Source of the DNA: Halobacteriales archaeon YIM A00010
GTDB lineage: Archaea > Halobacteriota > Halobacteria > Halobacteriales > Haloarculaceae
Assembly: GCA_025041175.1 (NCBI GenBank)
Contig: JAKCFJ010000002.1
Coordinates: 124,001 to 188,000 of the forward strand
Length of the DNA: 64,000 nucleotides
Reading direction: 5' to 3'
Position numbers and translations under genes: made by a program. Of this stretch, positions 18,399 through 27,263 are shown one piece after another (the stretch's first letter is position 1; the number at the start of each line of letters is the position of its first letter). The notes below the pieces were generated by a model. The model was not told the DNA's origin, ran no database searches, and saw nothing but the letters and a program-made list of their open reading frames with translations.

Positions 18399-19442
18399 TT
18401 ATGGGCCCGGTGGGAGGGCGTCGGATTCGACCATGTCTTGGAGAGGGTTGTCGGAGATTTCGAGCGGAAGGTCCACTCGCCCCCGTCGGCGGGCCGATTC
18501 CCAGATCGAGAAGACGATCTCGGTTGCCGCGAGACCGACCGCACCGCTGTGGATCGGCTCGGCCGGGCCGTCGAGTCCCTCGGCGACGAATCGCACGGCG
18601 CGGTTCTGGGGCGACGTGTCCCCGGCCTCGATCGTCTCCCAGCCAGCGTCGGGGGTCCGGATCCGGGCCTCGTGGGCGGCCAGCGACAGCTCGATTCGGC
18701 CCTCCGTGCCGATGAACCGGTTGGTGGCGGTGCCGACCGCCGCTTGTCCGTTCCCGGTCGTGGCGAGCCCGTGAACCCCCGTCGCGTACCGCCACAGTCC
18801 GAGACTTTGGGACTCCGTGTGCATATCGGTGTACCACACCGACTCCTCCGGATAGTCGATCTGGCCGAGGACCCACTCCACGGCCGTGTCGCCCGCTACG
18901 TAGTTCGCCAAGTCGATGTGGTGGATCCCGGTCTGGAGCAGATCATGGCGCGCGACCTCGATGCGCTCCAGCTCGCCGATGGTGCCGTCGGTGACCAGCT
19001 CCTTCACGCGGTGGGCGAGCTCGCTGCACCGGTTCTGTACGTTGATCGTCAGCTGGATCCCCTCCGCCTCACACAGCTCGACCATCCGCCGACTCCGGCC
19101 GAACGTCACCGCCATCGGCTTCTCGCAGTGGACGGCTCCGACGGCGTTGTGGCGGGCGCAGTCGGCAACGAGTTCGAAGTGGGTCGCGGGGGGCGTACAG
19201 ACGCTGACGATGTCCGGCTCGGTTTCATCGAGCATGCGTACGTGGTCGGTGTACCCAGCCTGCGGATCGAGGTCATACGCCGCGACGAACGCCGCGACGT
19301 GCTCCTCGACGACATCCGCGCACGCAACGAGTTCGACGCCCTCGGTGGCGCGGTAGCTGTCCGCGTGCCGATACCCCATCGAGTACCCCTCGTGATCGGC
19401 GTCCGGAGGGGGACCCGTGCCGATGATGGCAACAGTACTCAT
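18399..19442 (-). CDS. Gfo/Idh/MocA-family oxidoreductase
   Basis: 347 residues from ATG 19442. N-terminal IIGTGPPPDADHEGYSMGY is a Rossmann strand with an unusual insertion after GTG. HCEKPMAV gives EKP at 107-109; TGIHHIDLANYV matches the active-site His/Asp region of the C-terminal domain. It lies 71 bases downstream of the sugar-isomerase-like gene 19514-20371 in the same direction, so the two probably form an operon. Substrate unknown. Confidence 0.86.
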   Translation of the reverse strand: MSTVAIIGTGPPPDADHEGYSMGYRHADSYRATEGVELVACADVVEEHVAAFVAAYDLDPQAGYTDHVRMLDETEPDIVSVCTPPATHFELVADCARHNAVGAVHCEKPMAVTFGRSRRMVELCEAEGIQLTINVQNRCSELAHRVKELVTDGTIGELERIEVARHDLLQTGIHHIDLANYVAGDTAVEWVLGQIDYPEESVWYTDMHTESQSLGLWRYATGVHGLATTGNGQAAVGTATNRFIGTEGRIELSLAAHEARIRTPDAGWETIEAGDTSPQNRAVRFVAEGLDGPAEPIHSGAVGLAATEIVFSIWESARRRGRVDLPLEISDNPLQDMVESDALPPGP

Positions 19443-19513
19443 ACACTCCTCCGGGTTCGGTGAACGCGCTGATAAGTGTACCGCCCGGCCTCCGTGGAAC
19501 CCGCGCGGCGTGG

Positions 19514-20371
19514 CTACGTCGCGCGCTCGAAGCGTTCGGAGAGCCTGTCGAGTTCTTCGGCGGCGACCGTCTCTGGATCGATCCGTGTGACGTTGCTCTC
19601 GAGGGTGGCGTATCCGCTGTATCCCGATTCCGCGAGCGCACCGATCAGCGGTTCGTGGTCGACACCGCCGTCGCCGAGGAGCTCGTGGCGGAACGACGCG
19701 TCCCCGTCGGGGGTTTCCAGCCAGAACGTGTCGGCGAGTTCCGGGTCGGTGCTCCGGGAGAGGTCCTTTATGTGGGCGTGCAGCAGGTCCTCGTTCAGCC
19801 GCTCGACCGACTCCGGGCCGTACGTATCGGAAACGATGAACATGTTCCCCGCGTCGTGGATCACGCCGACGTTGTCGCGGTCGACCAGTTCGAGCAGCCG
19901 GAGCGTCGAATCGACCGTCTCGGTCAGACGGTTGGGGTGGATCTCCAGCCCGATCGTCCGGTCGTACGCAGCGGCCCTGTCGGCCGCCCGCCCGAGCCAC
20001 GCGGCCGCCGTCTCGATCTCCTCGTCGGTCGCTTCCCGAGGGGTCGGTCCGCCGGCGCCGTGTCGTAGGAGCTCCACCCCCAGGGGTTCGGAGAGCTCGA
20101 GGTAGCGCTCGAACGTTTCGAGTTCAGCCGCCCGTTCGTCGTCGCTCGCCCGTGCGTAGCCACCGGTGTACGTGGCCAGACACGGGATTTCCACTCCGTG
20201 TTCGTCGACGAGCTCTCGGAGCCGCTCGCCCTGTTCTCGCGTGATGTCCGGTGGCAAGTGCGGGTCGCGGGCCATGATTTCGACGCCGTCAAAACCGATC
20301 TCCGCGGCCGTTTCGATCGCGGCTTCGAGTGGTCGATCGTCGAAGATCTTCGTGAATATCGCCGGTTTCAT
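19514..20371 (-). CDS. Sugar phosphate isomerase/epimerase-like TIM barrel protein
   Basis: 285 residues of the xylose-isomerase-like barrel family (AP endonuclease 2 fold). Metal-ligand type motifs in order: LEIHPNR, GVIHDAGNM, HAHIKDL, and a C-terminal GYATLESN. Relatives include hydroxypyruvate isomerases, inosose dehydratases and sugar epimerases. Upstream, the junction with an inverted-repeat element creates a TATA-like TATACTTTTG about 27 bases before ATG 20371, so the element may provide part of the promoter. Followed by a Gfo/Idh gene, a frequent partnership in inositol and rare-sugar routes. Confidence 0.85.
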   Translation of the reverse strand: MKPAIFTKIFDDRPLEAAIETAAEIGFDGVEIMARDPHLPPDITREQGERLRELVDEHGVEIPCLATYTGGYARASDDERAAELETFERYLELSEPLGVELLRHGAGGPTPREATDEEIETAAAWLGRAADRAAAYDRTIGLEIHPNRLTETVDSTLRLLELVDRDNVGVIHDAGNMFIVSDTYGPESVERLNEDLLHAHIKDLSRSTDPELADTFWLETPDGDASFRHELLGDGGVDHEPLIGALAESGYSGYATLESNVTRIDPETVAAEELDRLSERFERAT

Positions 20372-20394
20372 CCGTCGAGGGTTTTTCGGCCATC

Positions 20395-20404
20395 AACAAA
20401 AGTA
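20395..20404 (-). promoter_or_regulatory. TATA-like box at the edge of a mobile element
   Basis: On the minus strand the bases read TATACTTTTG. They lie about 25-33 bases before the ATG at 20371, the right spacing for a leaderless haloarchaeal gene. The TATA portion is formed by the terminal bases of the element at 20405-20502 and its flank. Confidence 0.5.
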
Positions 20405-20502
20405 TACTGTCGGACAGAGCCACGTACGGACTGAGACGGAATATCCAGCTGCTGTCTAGCGGTCACCAGCAGCTGATATTCAATCATCTCTGTCCGACAG
20501 TC
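20405..20502. mobile_element. MITE-like element, family 1 (copy 4)
   Basis: A 98-bp element; left end TACTGTCGGACAGAG, right end CTGTCCGACAGTC (last base differs from consensus). No clean target duplication (GTA and TAT), so this copy is decayed or has a rearranged flank. It lies between the class III aminotransferase gene and the isomerase-like gene. Confidence 0.75.
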
Positions 20503-20525
20503 TATCGGGGTCGATCGGAGCGGAT

Positions 20526-21827
20526 TCACCCCTGTCCGTCCACCCGATCGGCGACGACGTCGCGCTCGATGGCCGCCGCGAGAATGGCGAGAACCTCGTC
20601 GTACACCGCGAGCGTGTACTCGACGTCCGCGTCGGAGTGCGCAGCGGAGGGGATGTGGCTTCCGGGAACGAAGACGCCGCGCTTGTGGGCCTCCTGGAGG
20701 AACAGCGACCTTGCGTCCGGGTCGGGGGTGCCCGCTTCGTCGGTGAACCGAGTGACGACCCGGGGCGCGATGCCCGACGCGCTCGCGCGGTCGTCGATGC
20801 CGTGGGCGGCTGCCAGATCGTTGAATCCCTCGCGGATCGCGTCCCCGACGGCGTAGATCCGGTCGTAGATCTCCTCCTCGTTCGACTGCAGGACGTCGAG
20901 ACAGGCCTTCGTGGCGGCCAGTGACACCACTTCGCCGGCGTACGTCATCGAGAAGGTGAACCCCGGCTCCCCGATCGTCTTCATGACGTCGCGCCGTCCC
21001 GCGACGGCGGAGATCGGATAGCCGTTGGCCATCGCTTTCGCAAAACAGGCCACGTCGGGCGTCACCCCGAAACGTTCCTGGGCGCCGCCGAGCGCGAACC
21101 GGAACCCCGTGAACACCTCATCGAAAACCAGGAGCGCCCCGTGTTCGTCCGCCAGCTCACGGAGTCCCTCCAAAAAGCCGTCATTCGGGGTTCGGGCGCT
21201 CGCCGGGGTCGTGATGATCGCGGCCACGTCGTCGCTGTCCTCGAAGATCCGCCGGGCCGATTCGAGATCGTTGTAGCCGAACCGTTCGGTGTACTCGCTC
21301 ACGCCCGATGGGATCCCGCGGGCGGCGTCGCTGGCCGAGAGGAACACGTCCGGCCAGCCGTGGTAGCCCGCGGTCGCAATGGTGTCCCGCCCCGTGTAGG
21401 CCCGCGCCAGCTTCGCCGAGAGTGCCGTCACATCGTTGCCGTTCTTCCCGAACCGCACCATCTCCGCGCAGGGAACGATCTCCGTGATCGTCTCCGCGAC
21501 GTCGACCGCCAGCGGATGGGGCAACGAATACATCGAGCCGTCCGACACCTGTTCCGTCACGGCGTCCATCACCGCTGGGTGATCATACCCCAGGATGACC
21601 GGGCCACAAGCCATCAGATAATCGATGTACTCGTTGCCGTCGACGTCCCAGAAGTGACTGCCCTCCGCACGAGCCGCGTGCGTTGGCGACACCCCCACAA
21701 CGAACCGTTCGGGGCGTTTGCTGTTCGTCTGTGCCGCGTCCGGAATGACCCGGCGGGCTCGCTCGAAGAGCTCGCGTGATCGCTCGATCGACCGCTCTCG
21801 GGGATGAAGCTGCGGTTCCCGACTCAT
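20526..21827 (-). CDS. Class III aminotransferase, glutamate-1-semialdehyde aminomutase-like
   Basis: 433 residues. PLP enzyme motifs: AGYHGWPD, LLVFDEVFTGFR (Asp236-Glu237) and CFAKAMANGYP with predicted Schiff-base Lys264. Overall layout is like glutamate-1-semialdehyde 2,1-aminomutase, but the placement in a sugar island and differences around the substrate loop (FGKNGNDVTALSAKLAR) suggest a sugar or amino-acid transaminase rather than a haem-pathway enzyme. Start ATG 21827. No operon partner; the element on its downstream side separates it from the next gene. Confidence 0.84.
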   Translation of the reverse strand: MSREPQLHPRERSIERSRELFERARRVIPDAAQTNSKRPERFVVGVSPTHAARAEGSHFWDVDGNEYIDYLMACGPVILGYDHPAVMDAVTEQVSDGSMYSLPHPLAVDVAETITEIVPCAEMVRFGKNGNDVTALSAKLARAYTGRDTIATAGYHGWPDVFLSASDAARGIPSGVSEYTERFGYNDLESARRIFEDSDDVAAIITTPASARTPNDGFLEGLRELADEHGALLVFDEVFTGFRFALGGAQERFGVTPDVACFAKAMANGYPISAVAGRRDVMKTIGEPGFTFSMTYAGEVVSLAATKACLDVLQSNEEEIYDRIYAVGDAIREGFNDLAAAHGIDDRASASGIAPRVVTRFTDEAGTPDPDARSLFLQEAHKRGVFVPGSHIPSAAHSDADVEYTLAVYDEVLAILAAAIERDVVADRVDGQG

Positions 21828-21900
21828 ATCTGCGACAGAGATCGCCGTTCATCATAAATTTTCGCGCCGATCGGGAACGGAACTCATGAACCATCGTTCC

Positions 21901-22114
21901 TAGGGACTGTTGTGAGTATGTTCGGCACGGTCGTTGACTGACGACTGCTCTGGGGGTTCATACTGTCGGTCATAGGCCTGTCACCATGGGGTGGCCTGTT
22001 CGATATAGTCATCGCCACGAGAACCCATTCACGACACTATGGCGTGACGTAAGTATGACCGACAGTATCACGAACCGTTCTGTGGCGCGCGGGACGGAAT
22101 CACAACAGTCCCTA
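21901..22114. mobile_element. MITE-like element, family 2 (copy 1), containing a nested element
   Basis: Terminal inverted repeats TAGGGACTGTTGTGA / TCACAACAGTCCCTA. The outer element is about 105 bp once the inner insertion (21961-22067 plus TCA) is removed. Much of the outer sequence (AGTATGTTCGGCACGGTCG, CGAACCGTTCTGTG) is shared, inverted, with the copy at 34547-34755. Flanks show no clear duplication. Confidence 0.78.
21961..22067. mobile_element. MITE-like element, family 1 variant, nested in family 2
   Basis: A 107-bp element with longer inverted repeats TACTGTCGGTCATA / TATGACCGACAGTA and an interior different from the other family 1 copies. It has a perfect TCA duplication (21958-21960, 22068-22070). 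The family 2 copy at 34547-34755 shows the same site uninterrupted (GGGGTTTCACGAACC, on its minus strand), which proves insertion. Confidence 0.8.
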
Positions 22115-22224
22115 CCGACCACGCCCACGACCGGCGTCGATCCGTGTTCACAAACTAGCCGTGGTGTAACCCCCCGTTCTGCCGGGATCGAAGCCTACAA
22201 GGTGGTTTGTTCGTTGGGCGACGT

Positions 22225-23214
22225 ATGGAGGTCGGATTCATCGGTGCCGGCAAGATGGCTGGCATCCTGATGGAACACATCGATAGCATCGATACCACGA
22301 CGATCACTGCTGTTTGTGACGTGGACGAGGATGCGGCCACAGCGGCAGCCGCTCGACGGGACGCGTCGGTGTACACTGATCACGAGGTGATGTACGCCAA
22401 CGAGGATCTCGACGCGGTCTTCATTGCGATCCCGCCCTTTGCGTACGACGATCAGGTACGGCTGGCCGCCGAACGGGGGATCGACGTCTTCGTCGAGAAG
22501 CCGGTCGCGCTGCGTCCGAGCCACGGAGCGGCGACGCTGGCGGCGATCGAGAACGCGGAGATCGTCACGGGGACCGGGTACGTCTTCCGGTACGACGAGA
22601 TCACCGAGACGGCGCTGACCGTTCTGGAAGGGCGCGAGATCGCCACTCTCGCTGGACGGTATTGGAACGGGCTGCTCGCAAGCCCGTGGGGAAATGAACT
22701 CGAAAAATCCGGCGGAGAGATCGTCACCCGAACGACACACATCTACGACCTGATCCGGTATTTCGGCGGTGCGGTCGAGCGTGTCTTCGCGGCCGGGTCC
22801 GATCGGATCGACACCGATGCGGTCGATTACCCCGACGCGACGACGACGACGATGGAACACGAAAACGGGATCGTCAGTTCGGTGTCTTCCGGGGTGACAT
22901 CGCCGTCGTGGACGGCCGAACTCGACATCGTGGGCGACGACTTCTTCCTGCAGCTCGACTACGTCGCCCAAGAACTCTCGGGCTCGGTCGACGGCGAGGA
23001 GATCCACCACGAACAACCGACCGATCGGTACGGCCGGGAGGTCGAGTCGTTCCTCGAGGCGGTCCGCCGCGGCGATCCAACTCTCGTCCGCTCGGATTTC
23101 GCTGACGCGCTCCGGACGCTGTCGCTGAACTGGACCGTTATCGACGCCGCGGTGTCCGGTGAGCCCGAGACCGTCGGCGAAACCTCCCGGTCGTGTTATG
23201 ACGGCGAGTCGTAG
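22225..23214 (+). CDS. Gfo/Idh/MocA-family oxidoreductase
   Basis: 329 residues from ATG 22225; a TTG six codons upstream is less likely because the Rossmann strand EVGFIGAGKMAG starts immediately after the ATG. EKP occurs in FVEKPVALRP near residues 90-95, and the C-terminal domain contains SGGEIVTRTTHIYDLIRYF, the active-site His region. It ends convergently, with an 18-base overlap, against the acetyltransferase gene on the other strand. It stands alone rather than in an operon. Substrate unknown. Confidence 0.86.
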   Translation: MEVGFIGAGKMAGILMEHIDSIDTTTITAVCDVDEDAATAAAARRDASVYTDHEVMYANEDLDAVFIAIPPFAYDDQVRLAAERGIDVFVEKPVALRPSHGAATLAAIENAEIVTGTGYVFRYDEITETALTVLEGREIATLAGRYWNGLLASPWGNELEKSGGEIVTRTTHIYDLIRYFGGAVERVFAAGSDRIDTDAVDYPDATTTTMEHENGIVSSVSSGVTSPSWTAELDIVGDDFFLQLDYVAQELSGSVDGEEIHHEQPTDRYGREVESFLEAVRRGDPTLVRSDFADALRTLSLNWTVIDAAVSGEPETVGETSRSCYDGES

Positions 23215-23975
23215 CGCTCGATCCGCTCCCTGGCGTACTGGCAGCGATCACACCCCGGCAGGGAACACAACAGCGCGCCTGGATCGGTATCTAACAGCCC
23301 GACGGTCAGCGACAACAACGCGGCGCCGTCGAGTAATCGTGCGTCGGCGTCGCCGATCGATCCGTGGGAGACGATCCCGGCCTGCCGGGCGAGCGGGCCG
23401 ACGACTTCGAACCCACGCGAACAGTGCACGCGGTTCACCTCGACCGATCTGACGGCGTTCTCGGCGTGCGTTTCGACCGTGGCCGTCTGATCACGGTAGG
23501 GCACCGCGGCGAGTCGTTCCGCCACGTGGATCGCGGAGTTCGCCGTGTGGTCGACGCCCAACAGCAGGATCCGTCCGTCGGGATCGAGCAACCGATGGAG
23601 AGGGCTGCCCGGCCCGATCGAATTCGACGGCTCGTGTTCGGCGACCAGCGCACCGGCGTTGGGACCGATGGCGGCGACTGACTTCGTCGGGTGAGGACTG
23701 CGAACCGCCTTCTCCCGCCGACGAAACGCCTCCGTGATCGCACCGGTCGTTGATGGGGATGTCGCGGGATCGTACGGTTCGTCGTACCGCGTGAACGTCG
23801 GAACCATGACGGTCCCGTCCGGTCCGACGGTTCCACACAGCGCGTCCACCACCGCGTCGGCCCCGCCACGGACGCGCCCGAGGCTGCTGAGCGAACTGTG
23901 GACGACGACGGTAGCGCCCGGTTCGAGACCGAGCCCCCGAAATCCACTTCTGAGTTGTGCCCGAGTGAGCGTCAT
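23196..23975 (-). CDS. AAC(3)-family N-acetyltransferase
   Basis: 259 residues, aminoglycoside 3-N-acetyltransferase family. Seen: VVVHSSLSSLGRVRGGADAV near the N-terminus (acetyl-CoA binding region), TVMVPTFT, and LLGVDHTANSAIHVAE with the conserved histidine. Start ATG 23975, with ATTTACGG about 25 bases upstream; a longer frame to 24035 is not needed. Relatives in archaea are usually not drug-resistance enzymes, and the sugar-amine context suggests acetylation of an amino sugar or polyamine. It follows a GNAT gene by 50 bases in the same direction but has its own TATA-like box. Confidence 0.82.
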   Translation of the reverse strand: MTLTRAQLRSGFRGLGLEPGATVVVHSSLSSLGRVRGGADAVVDALCGTVGPDGTVMVPTFTRYDEPYDPATSPSTTGAITEAFRRREKAVRSPHPTKSVAAIGPNAGALVAEHEPSNSIGPGSPLHRLLDPDGRILLLGVDHTANSAIHVAERLAAVPYRDQTATVETHAENAVRSVEVNRVHCSRGFEVVGPLARQAGIVSHGSIGDADARLLDGAALLSLTVGLLDTDPGALLCSLPGCDRCQYARERIERYDSPS

Positions 23976-24025
23976 GCAAGACGAAGCGTTTTCGCTCCGT
24001 AAATCCGTTCCGACCGGACCGCGGA

Positions 24026-24868
24026 TCAACCCCATTCGAACCCGGCTGCGGCGAACACGCCGTCGTTCGTGAGCGCCGGCCGCGGATCGTCGTGTGTCAT
24101 TCGACGGAGACAGCGTTGCACCTTGAAGTCGAACTCCGAAAGGAGCTCCGTGGTCGATTCCCCCCGGATCGCATCGATACTGACCGGCGTATCGAATCGA
24201 TCCGCCACGGCCGCGAGGAGCGCCGCCGCGTCCGCACGGCTGTCGGCGACCAGCGGGCCGACGTGGGGCCGAACTCGGCCGGGACGGAGGATCGCGTACC
24301 CGTCGATCCCCTCATCGGCGTCGGAACCGCGAACGAGAGCGGTCGTTCCCCGAGAACCGAGCAGGTGCCCGAGGAGCACGCACCGGTCGACGCCGGCATG
24401 AGAGGTGTCAACGGCTTCGACCTCCTCGACAGCGCTCGTCTCACGGACGCCCCCACCGTCGGATTCGGCCGGTCGTGACGGCGTTCCAGCCCAGCGATCG
24501 ATACCCACGACGGATTCGAACCCGTACGTTTCGTACACGGCGGCTCCGGCATCGGTCGCGTCGAGACCAATGATTTCGAGGTCGCGTTCGTGACTCGCCT
24601 CGAGCGCCCGTTCGAAAAGGGCACTTCCGTATCCCTGCCGTCGATGCTCCGCTTCGACGAGTACCATGCCGATCCATCCGACCGTCCCGTCGTACGTCGC
24701 AAGGGCGCTCGTGGCGACGAGTTCGCCGTCGATGCGACCCGCGAAACACCCCTCCGCGAAAAGATCTAGGAACCGTCGCCAGTCGGCACGGGTCTGGTTC
24801 CAGCCGGCCTGTGTCGAGAGCCGCCACGCATCGTTGACATCGGCGTCCGTGAGTCGGTCGATCTCCAT
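24026..24868 (-). CDS. GNAT-family acetyltransferase, double-domain
   Basis: 280 residues from ATG 24868, with GTTTTAGACC about 26 bases upstream. The N-terminal GNAT domain shows VLVEAEHRRQGYGSALFERAL, the acetyl-CoA pyrophosphate-binding loop (RxxGxG/A pattern). The second half (GYAILRPGRVRPHVGPLVAD) resembles the C-terminal domain of two-domain GNATs such as YitH. Substrate unknown. Upstream is a family 1 inverted-repeat element, downstream the AAC(3)-like gene. Confidence 0.8.
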   Translation of the reverse strand: MEIDRLTDADVNDAWRLSTQAGWNQTRADWRRFLDLFAEGCFAGRIDGELVATSALATYDGTVGWIGMVLVEAEHRRQGYGSALFERALEASHERDLEIIGLDATDAGAAVYETYGFESVVGIDRWAGTPSRPAESDGGGVRETSAVEEVEAVDTSHAGVDRCVLLGHLLGSRGTTALVRGSDADEGIDGYAILRPGRVRPHVGPLVADSRADAAALLAAVADRFDTPVSIDAIRGESTTELLSEFDFKVQRCLRRMTHDDPRPALTNDGVFAAAGFEWG

Positions 24869-24922
24869 ACTACCTCCAGTACGACCACGAGGTCTAAAAC
24901 TACTGCTGGGCTCGAACGATTC

Positions 24923-25018
24923 ATACTGTCGGACCTGCGGACGGCGTGGGACGGACCATCCAGCTGCTGTCTGGCGGGTCACCGGTAGCCGAGACGCAAT
25001 CACCGCTGTCCGACAGTG
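24923..25018. mobile_element. MITE-like element, family 1 (copy 5)
   Basis: A 96-bp element; left end TACTGTCGGACCTGCGGACGG, right end CTGTCCGACAGTG, perfect TCA duplication (24920-24922, 25019-25021). It lies in the divergent region between the GNAT gene and the luciferase-like gene. Confidence 0.8.
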
Positions 25019-25135
25019 TCAGGACGGTCGGTGACGTTCGAGAACGTGCCCGACCACAACGTACATTATGTCCGAACGCCTCAAACACCACAGGATGTGC
25101 GTCAGTAGCACGATTCGGACGGGGGTGTCCCTGCC

Positions 25136-26116
25136 GTGAGATTCGGCGTCTTCCTCAACCAGTACTACACTGAGGATGGCGATTTCGAGGCGACGAATCT
25201 CTACGAACAGGTCGACCTGATGGAGTGTCTGGGGCTCGATGGCGCGGCAGTCGGTGAACGCCACGTCCACGAGGAAGGGTTCATCGAACCGATCACCGCG
25301 CTTTCGGCCATCGCCGCGCGAACGGAAACCATCGATCTCGCGACCATGGCGATGCTCCCAATGATCTACGATCCACTGCACCTCGCCGAGCAGGTGGCGA
25401 TGATCGATCAGTTCTCGGGCGGACGGATGCGCTTTGGAGCGGCCATCGGGTATCGCGACCGGGAAATCGAGACGTTCGGGATCGACATGGATGACCGCTC
25501 GACGGCGTTCATCGAATCTCTCCACGTTCTCGGCCGTCTCTGGAACGAGGATCGTGTCTCTCACGACGGGGAGTACTGGTCGTTCGACGACGTGTTCGTC
25601 AGTCCCAAGCCGACCGGGGAGCTGCCGGTCTGGATCGGTGGCCACGCAGACATCGCGATCAAGCGAGCCGCCTACCGTGGTGACGGCTGGATCGCCAGTG
25701 CTTCCTCCACTACCGAAGATCTGCGCCACCAAATCGGCGTCTACGAGGACGCACTGGCAGAGTTCGATGAGGATCGCGACGATCACGAGATCGTTCTGAT
25801 GCGTGATTGTTTCGTCGCTGATTCCGTCGAGGACGCCCGAGAAACCATCGAACCGTACCTCCTCCGACTGTATGAGTGGTACGCACGCTGGGGCCAGACG
25901 TACATGGACGAACACGAGATAACGGTCGATTACGAGGAGCTGGCGGAGAAGTTCGTCCTCGGCTCACCGGCGGCGTGTATCGAACAGCTCCGCGAATACG
26001 AGCGCCTAGGTGTCGATCAGGTGTATTTTCGGTGTCAGTTCCCCGGTCAGCCACAAGACACCACCCTCGAGACCATCGAACGGTTGGGAACGGAGGTCAT
26101 CCCCGCGTTTTCATGA
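25136..26116 (+). CDS. LLM-class flavin-dependent oxidoreductase (luciferase-like)
   Basis: 326 residues from a GTG start at 25136. Bacterial-luciferase-like monooxygenase family: N-terminal MRFGVFLNQYY strand, GERHVHEEGF, the central LAEQVAMIDQFSGGRMRFG segment that identifies the family, and LPVWIGGHADIAIKRAA. Uses reduced flavin (FMN or F420) on an unknown substrate. Overlaps the next gene by 4 bases (ATGA), so it is translationally coupled to a Gfo/Idh oxidoreductase and probably shares a substrate pathway with it. Confidence 0.87.
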   Translation: MRFGVFLNQYYTEDGDFEATNLYEQVDLMECLGLDGAAVGERHVHEEGFIEPITALSAIAARTETIDLATMAMLPMIYDPLHLAEQVAMIDQFSGGRMRFGAAIGYRDREIETFGIDMDDRSTAFIESLHVLGRLWNEDRVSHDGEYWSFDDVFVSPKPTGELPVWIGGHADIAIKRAAYRGDGWIASASSTTEDLRHQIGVYEDALAEFDEDRDDHEIVLMRDCFVADSVEDARETIEPYLLRLYEWYARWGQTYMDEHEITVDYEELAEKFVLGSPAACIEQLREYERLGVDQVYFRCQFPGQPQDTTLETIERLGTEVIPAFS

Positions 26117-27168
26117 CAGACAGAACCATCGGATACGTCGGTCTCGATCACCACCACGCCGAGCCGTACCTCAGAACCCTCGAACGACTACCGGTGGCGA
26201 TCACGTGCGCGTGCGAACCGAACCACTCGTTCGACCCTTCGACGGTCGATCCCCTGGATGATGTACCCGTCTACCGGGACCTCGATAGGCTCATCGCGGC
26301 GCAATCGGTCGACGCCATCTTTGTGTCCCTCCCGAACCGGGACACCCCTAGAGCGATCGAACGGGCGGTACGAGCGGGGATCGACGTTTACACGGAAAAG
26401 CCGGCCGCTCGGACCGCCACGGAACTAGAAGAGTTGGCCTCGTGGGTTGAAGACACCGACGCAACGGTGTGTATTTCCTATCCCTGGCAGTCGCACCCGA
26501 TATCACGAGAACTCGCCGACCGCCTCGATGACGGCTTCTTCGGCGACCTTCGCGCGTTTGACGCCCGCTTTGTCGCCTCACAGCTGACGTTTCGGGACAC
26601 CTCCCACTTCATTTTCGATCAGGCGGCCAGCAGGGGCGGCATCCTCCAGTGGCTCGGGATCCACTGGATCCAGTTGCTCTCGTGGCTCCTCGAAGACCCG
26701 ATCGATCGTGTCAACGCCACCATCTCCCACGGTACGTCGGGCGTTGATATCGAGGACGGGGCGGCGCTGCAACTCGAAACCGAGGGGGGAACGCTCGGCA
26801 CGCTCCAGTGTGGCTACTACCTTCGGGAGGGAATCTACGACACGCGACTCGACCTCTATGGCAGCGACGGCCGGAGCGCCTGGGATCCCATGGGCAGAAC
26901 GTTCGGGTTCGACGGTGAGACCACGCTCGAACTCGACGACACTAGCGGGGAGTGGAACAGTACGCCACACCGATCGGTTACCCACGAGTACAACCCCGAA
27001 CCGGGGTACGGTGGTGCGTGGGGCCGGACATTCGTCGAGGAGTTCTTCGCAGCCTGCGATGGCGACGGTGATCCTCCCGTCACTCTCGAGGACGCCATCG
27101 AAGTGCTCCGAATCCTCGATGCGGCCTACGAATCTGCCGAAACCGACCGGTGGGTCGCAGTCGAGTGA
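26113..27168 (+). CDS. Gfo/Idh/MocA-family oxidoreductase
   Basis: 351 residues from ATG 26113, coupled to the luciferase-like gene by an ATGA overlap. N-terminal TIGYVGLDHHHAEPYL lacks the classic glycine triad, and YTEKPAAR carries the EKP motif. The C-terminal domain includes GGILQWLGIHWIQLLSWLL, where HW replaces the more common HxxD layout. A TTTATTTG promoter for the ABC operon starts 60 bases downstream, so this gene ends its own unit. Confidence 0.85.
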   Translation: MTDRTIGYVGLDHHHAEPYLRTLERLPVAITCACEPNHSFDPSTVDPLDDVPVYRDLDRLIAAQSVDAIFVSLPNRDTPRAIERAVRAGIDVYTEKPAARTATELEELASWVEDTDATVCISYPWQSHPISRELADRLDDGFFGDLRAFDARFVASQLTFRDTSHFIFDQAASRGGILQWLGIHWIQLLSWLLEDPIDRVNATISHGTSGVDIEDGAALQLETEGGTLGTLQCGYYLREGIYDTRLDLYGSDGRSAWDPMGRTFGFDGETTLELDDTSGEWNSTPHRSVTHEYNPEPGYGGAWGRTFVEEFFAACDGDGDPPVTLEDAIEVLRILDAAYESAETDRWVAVE

Positions 27169-27229
27169 ATAGACGGATTCACGACACGTCTTGGTTGGAT
27201 TCGTCAGCTACCCCTTCCCCCACCGAAAT

Positions 27230-27237
27230 GTTTATTT
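27230..27237 (+). promoter_or_regulatory. TATA-like box of the ABC transporter operon
   Basis: TTTATTTG lies about 27-34 bases before ATG 27264 and is followed by no other open start. It is the only evident promoter for the four tightly spaced transporter genes that follow. Confidence 0.5.
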
Positions 27238-27263
27238 GTATCGGTTGTAAGACCATACCATGG

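Noticed and set aside
18443-19442. Rightward open frames opposite the Gfo/Idh gene
   Set aside because: They lie antisense to a gene with clear Rossmann and EKP motifs and have no motifs of their own.
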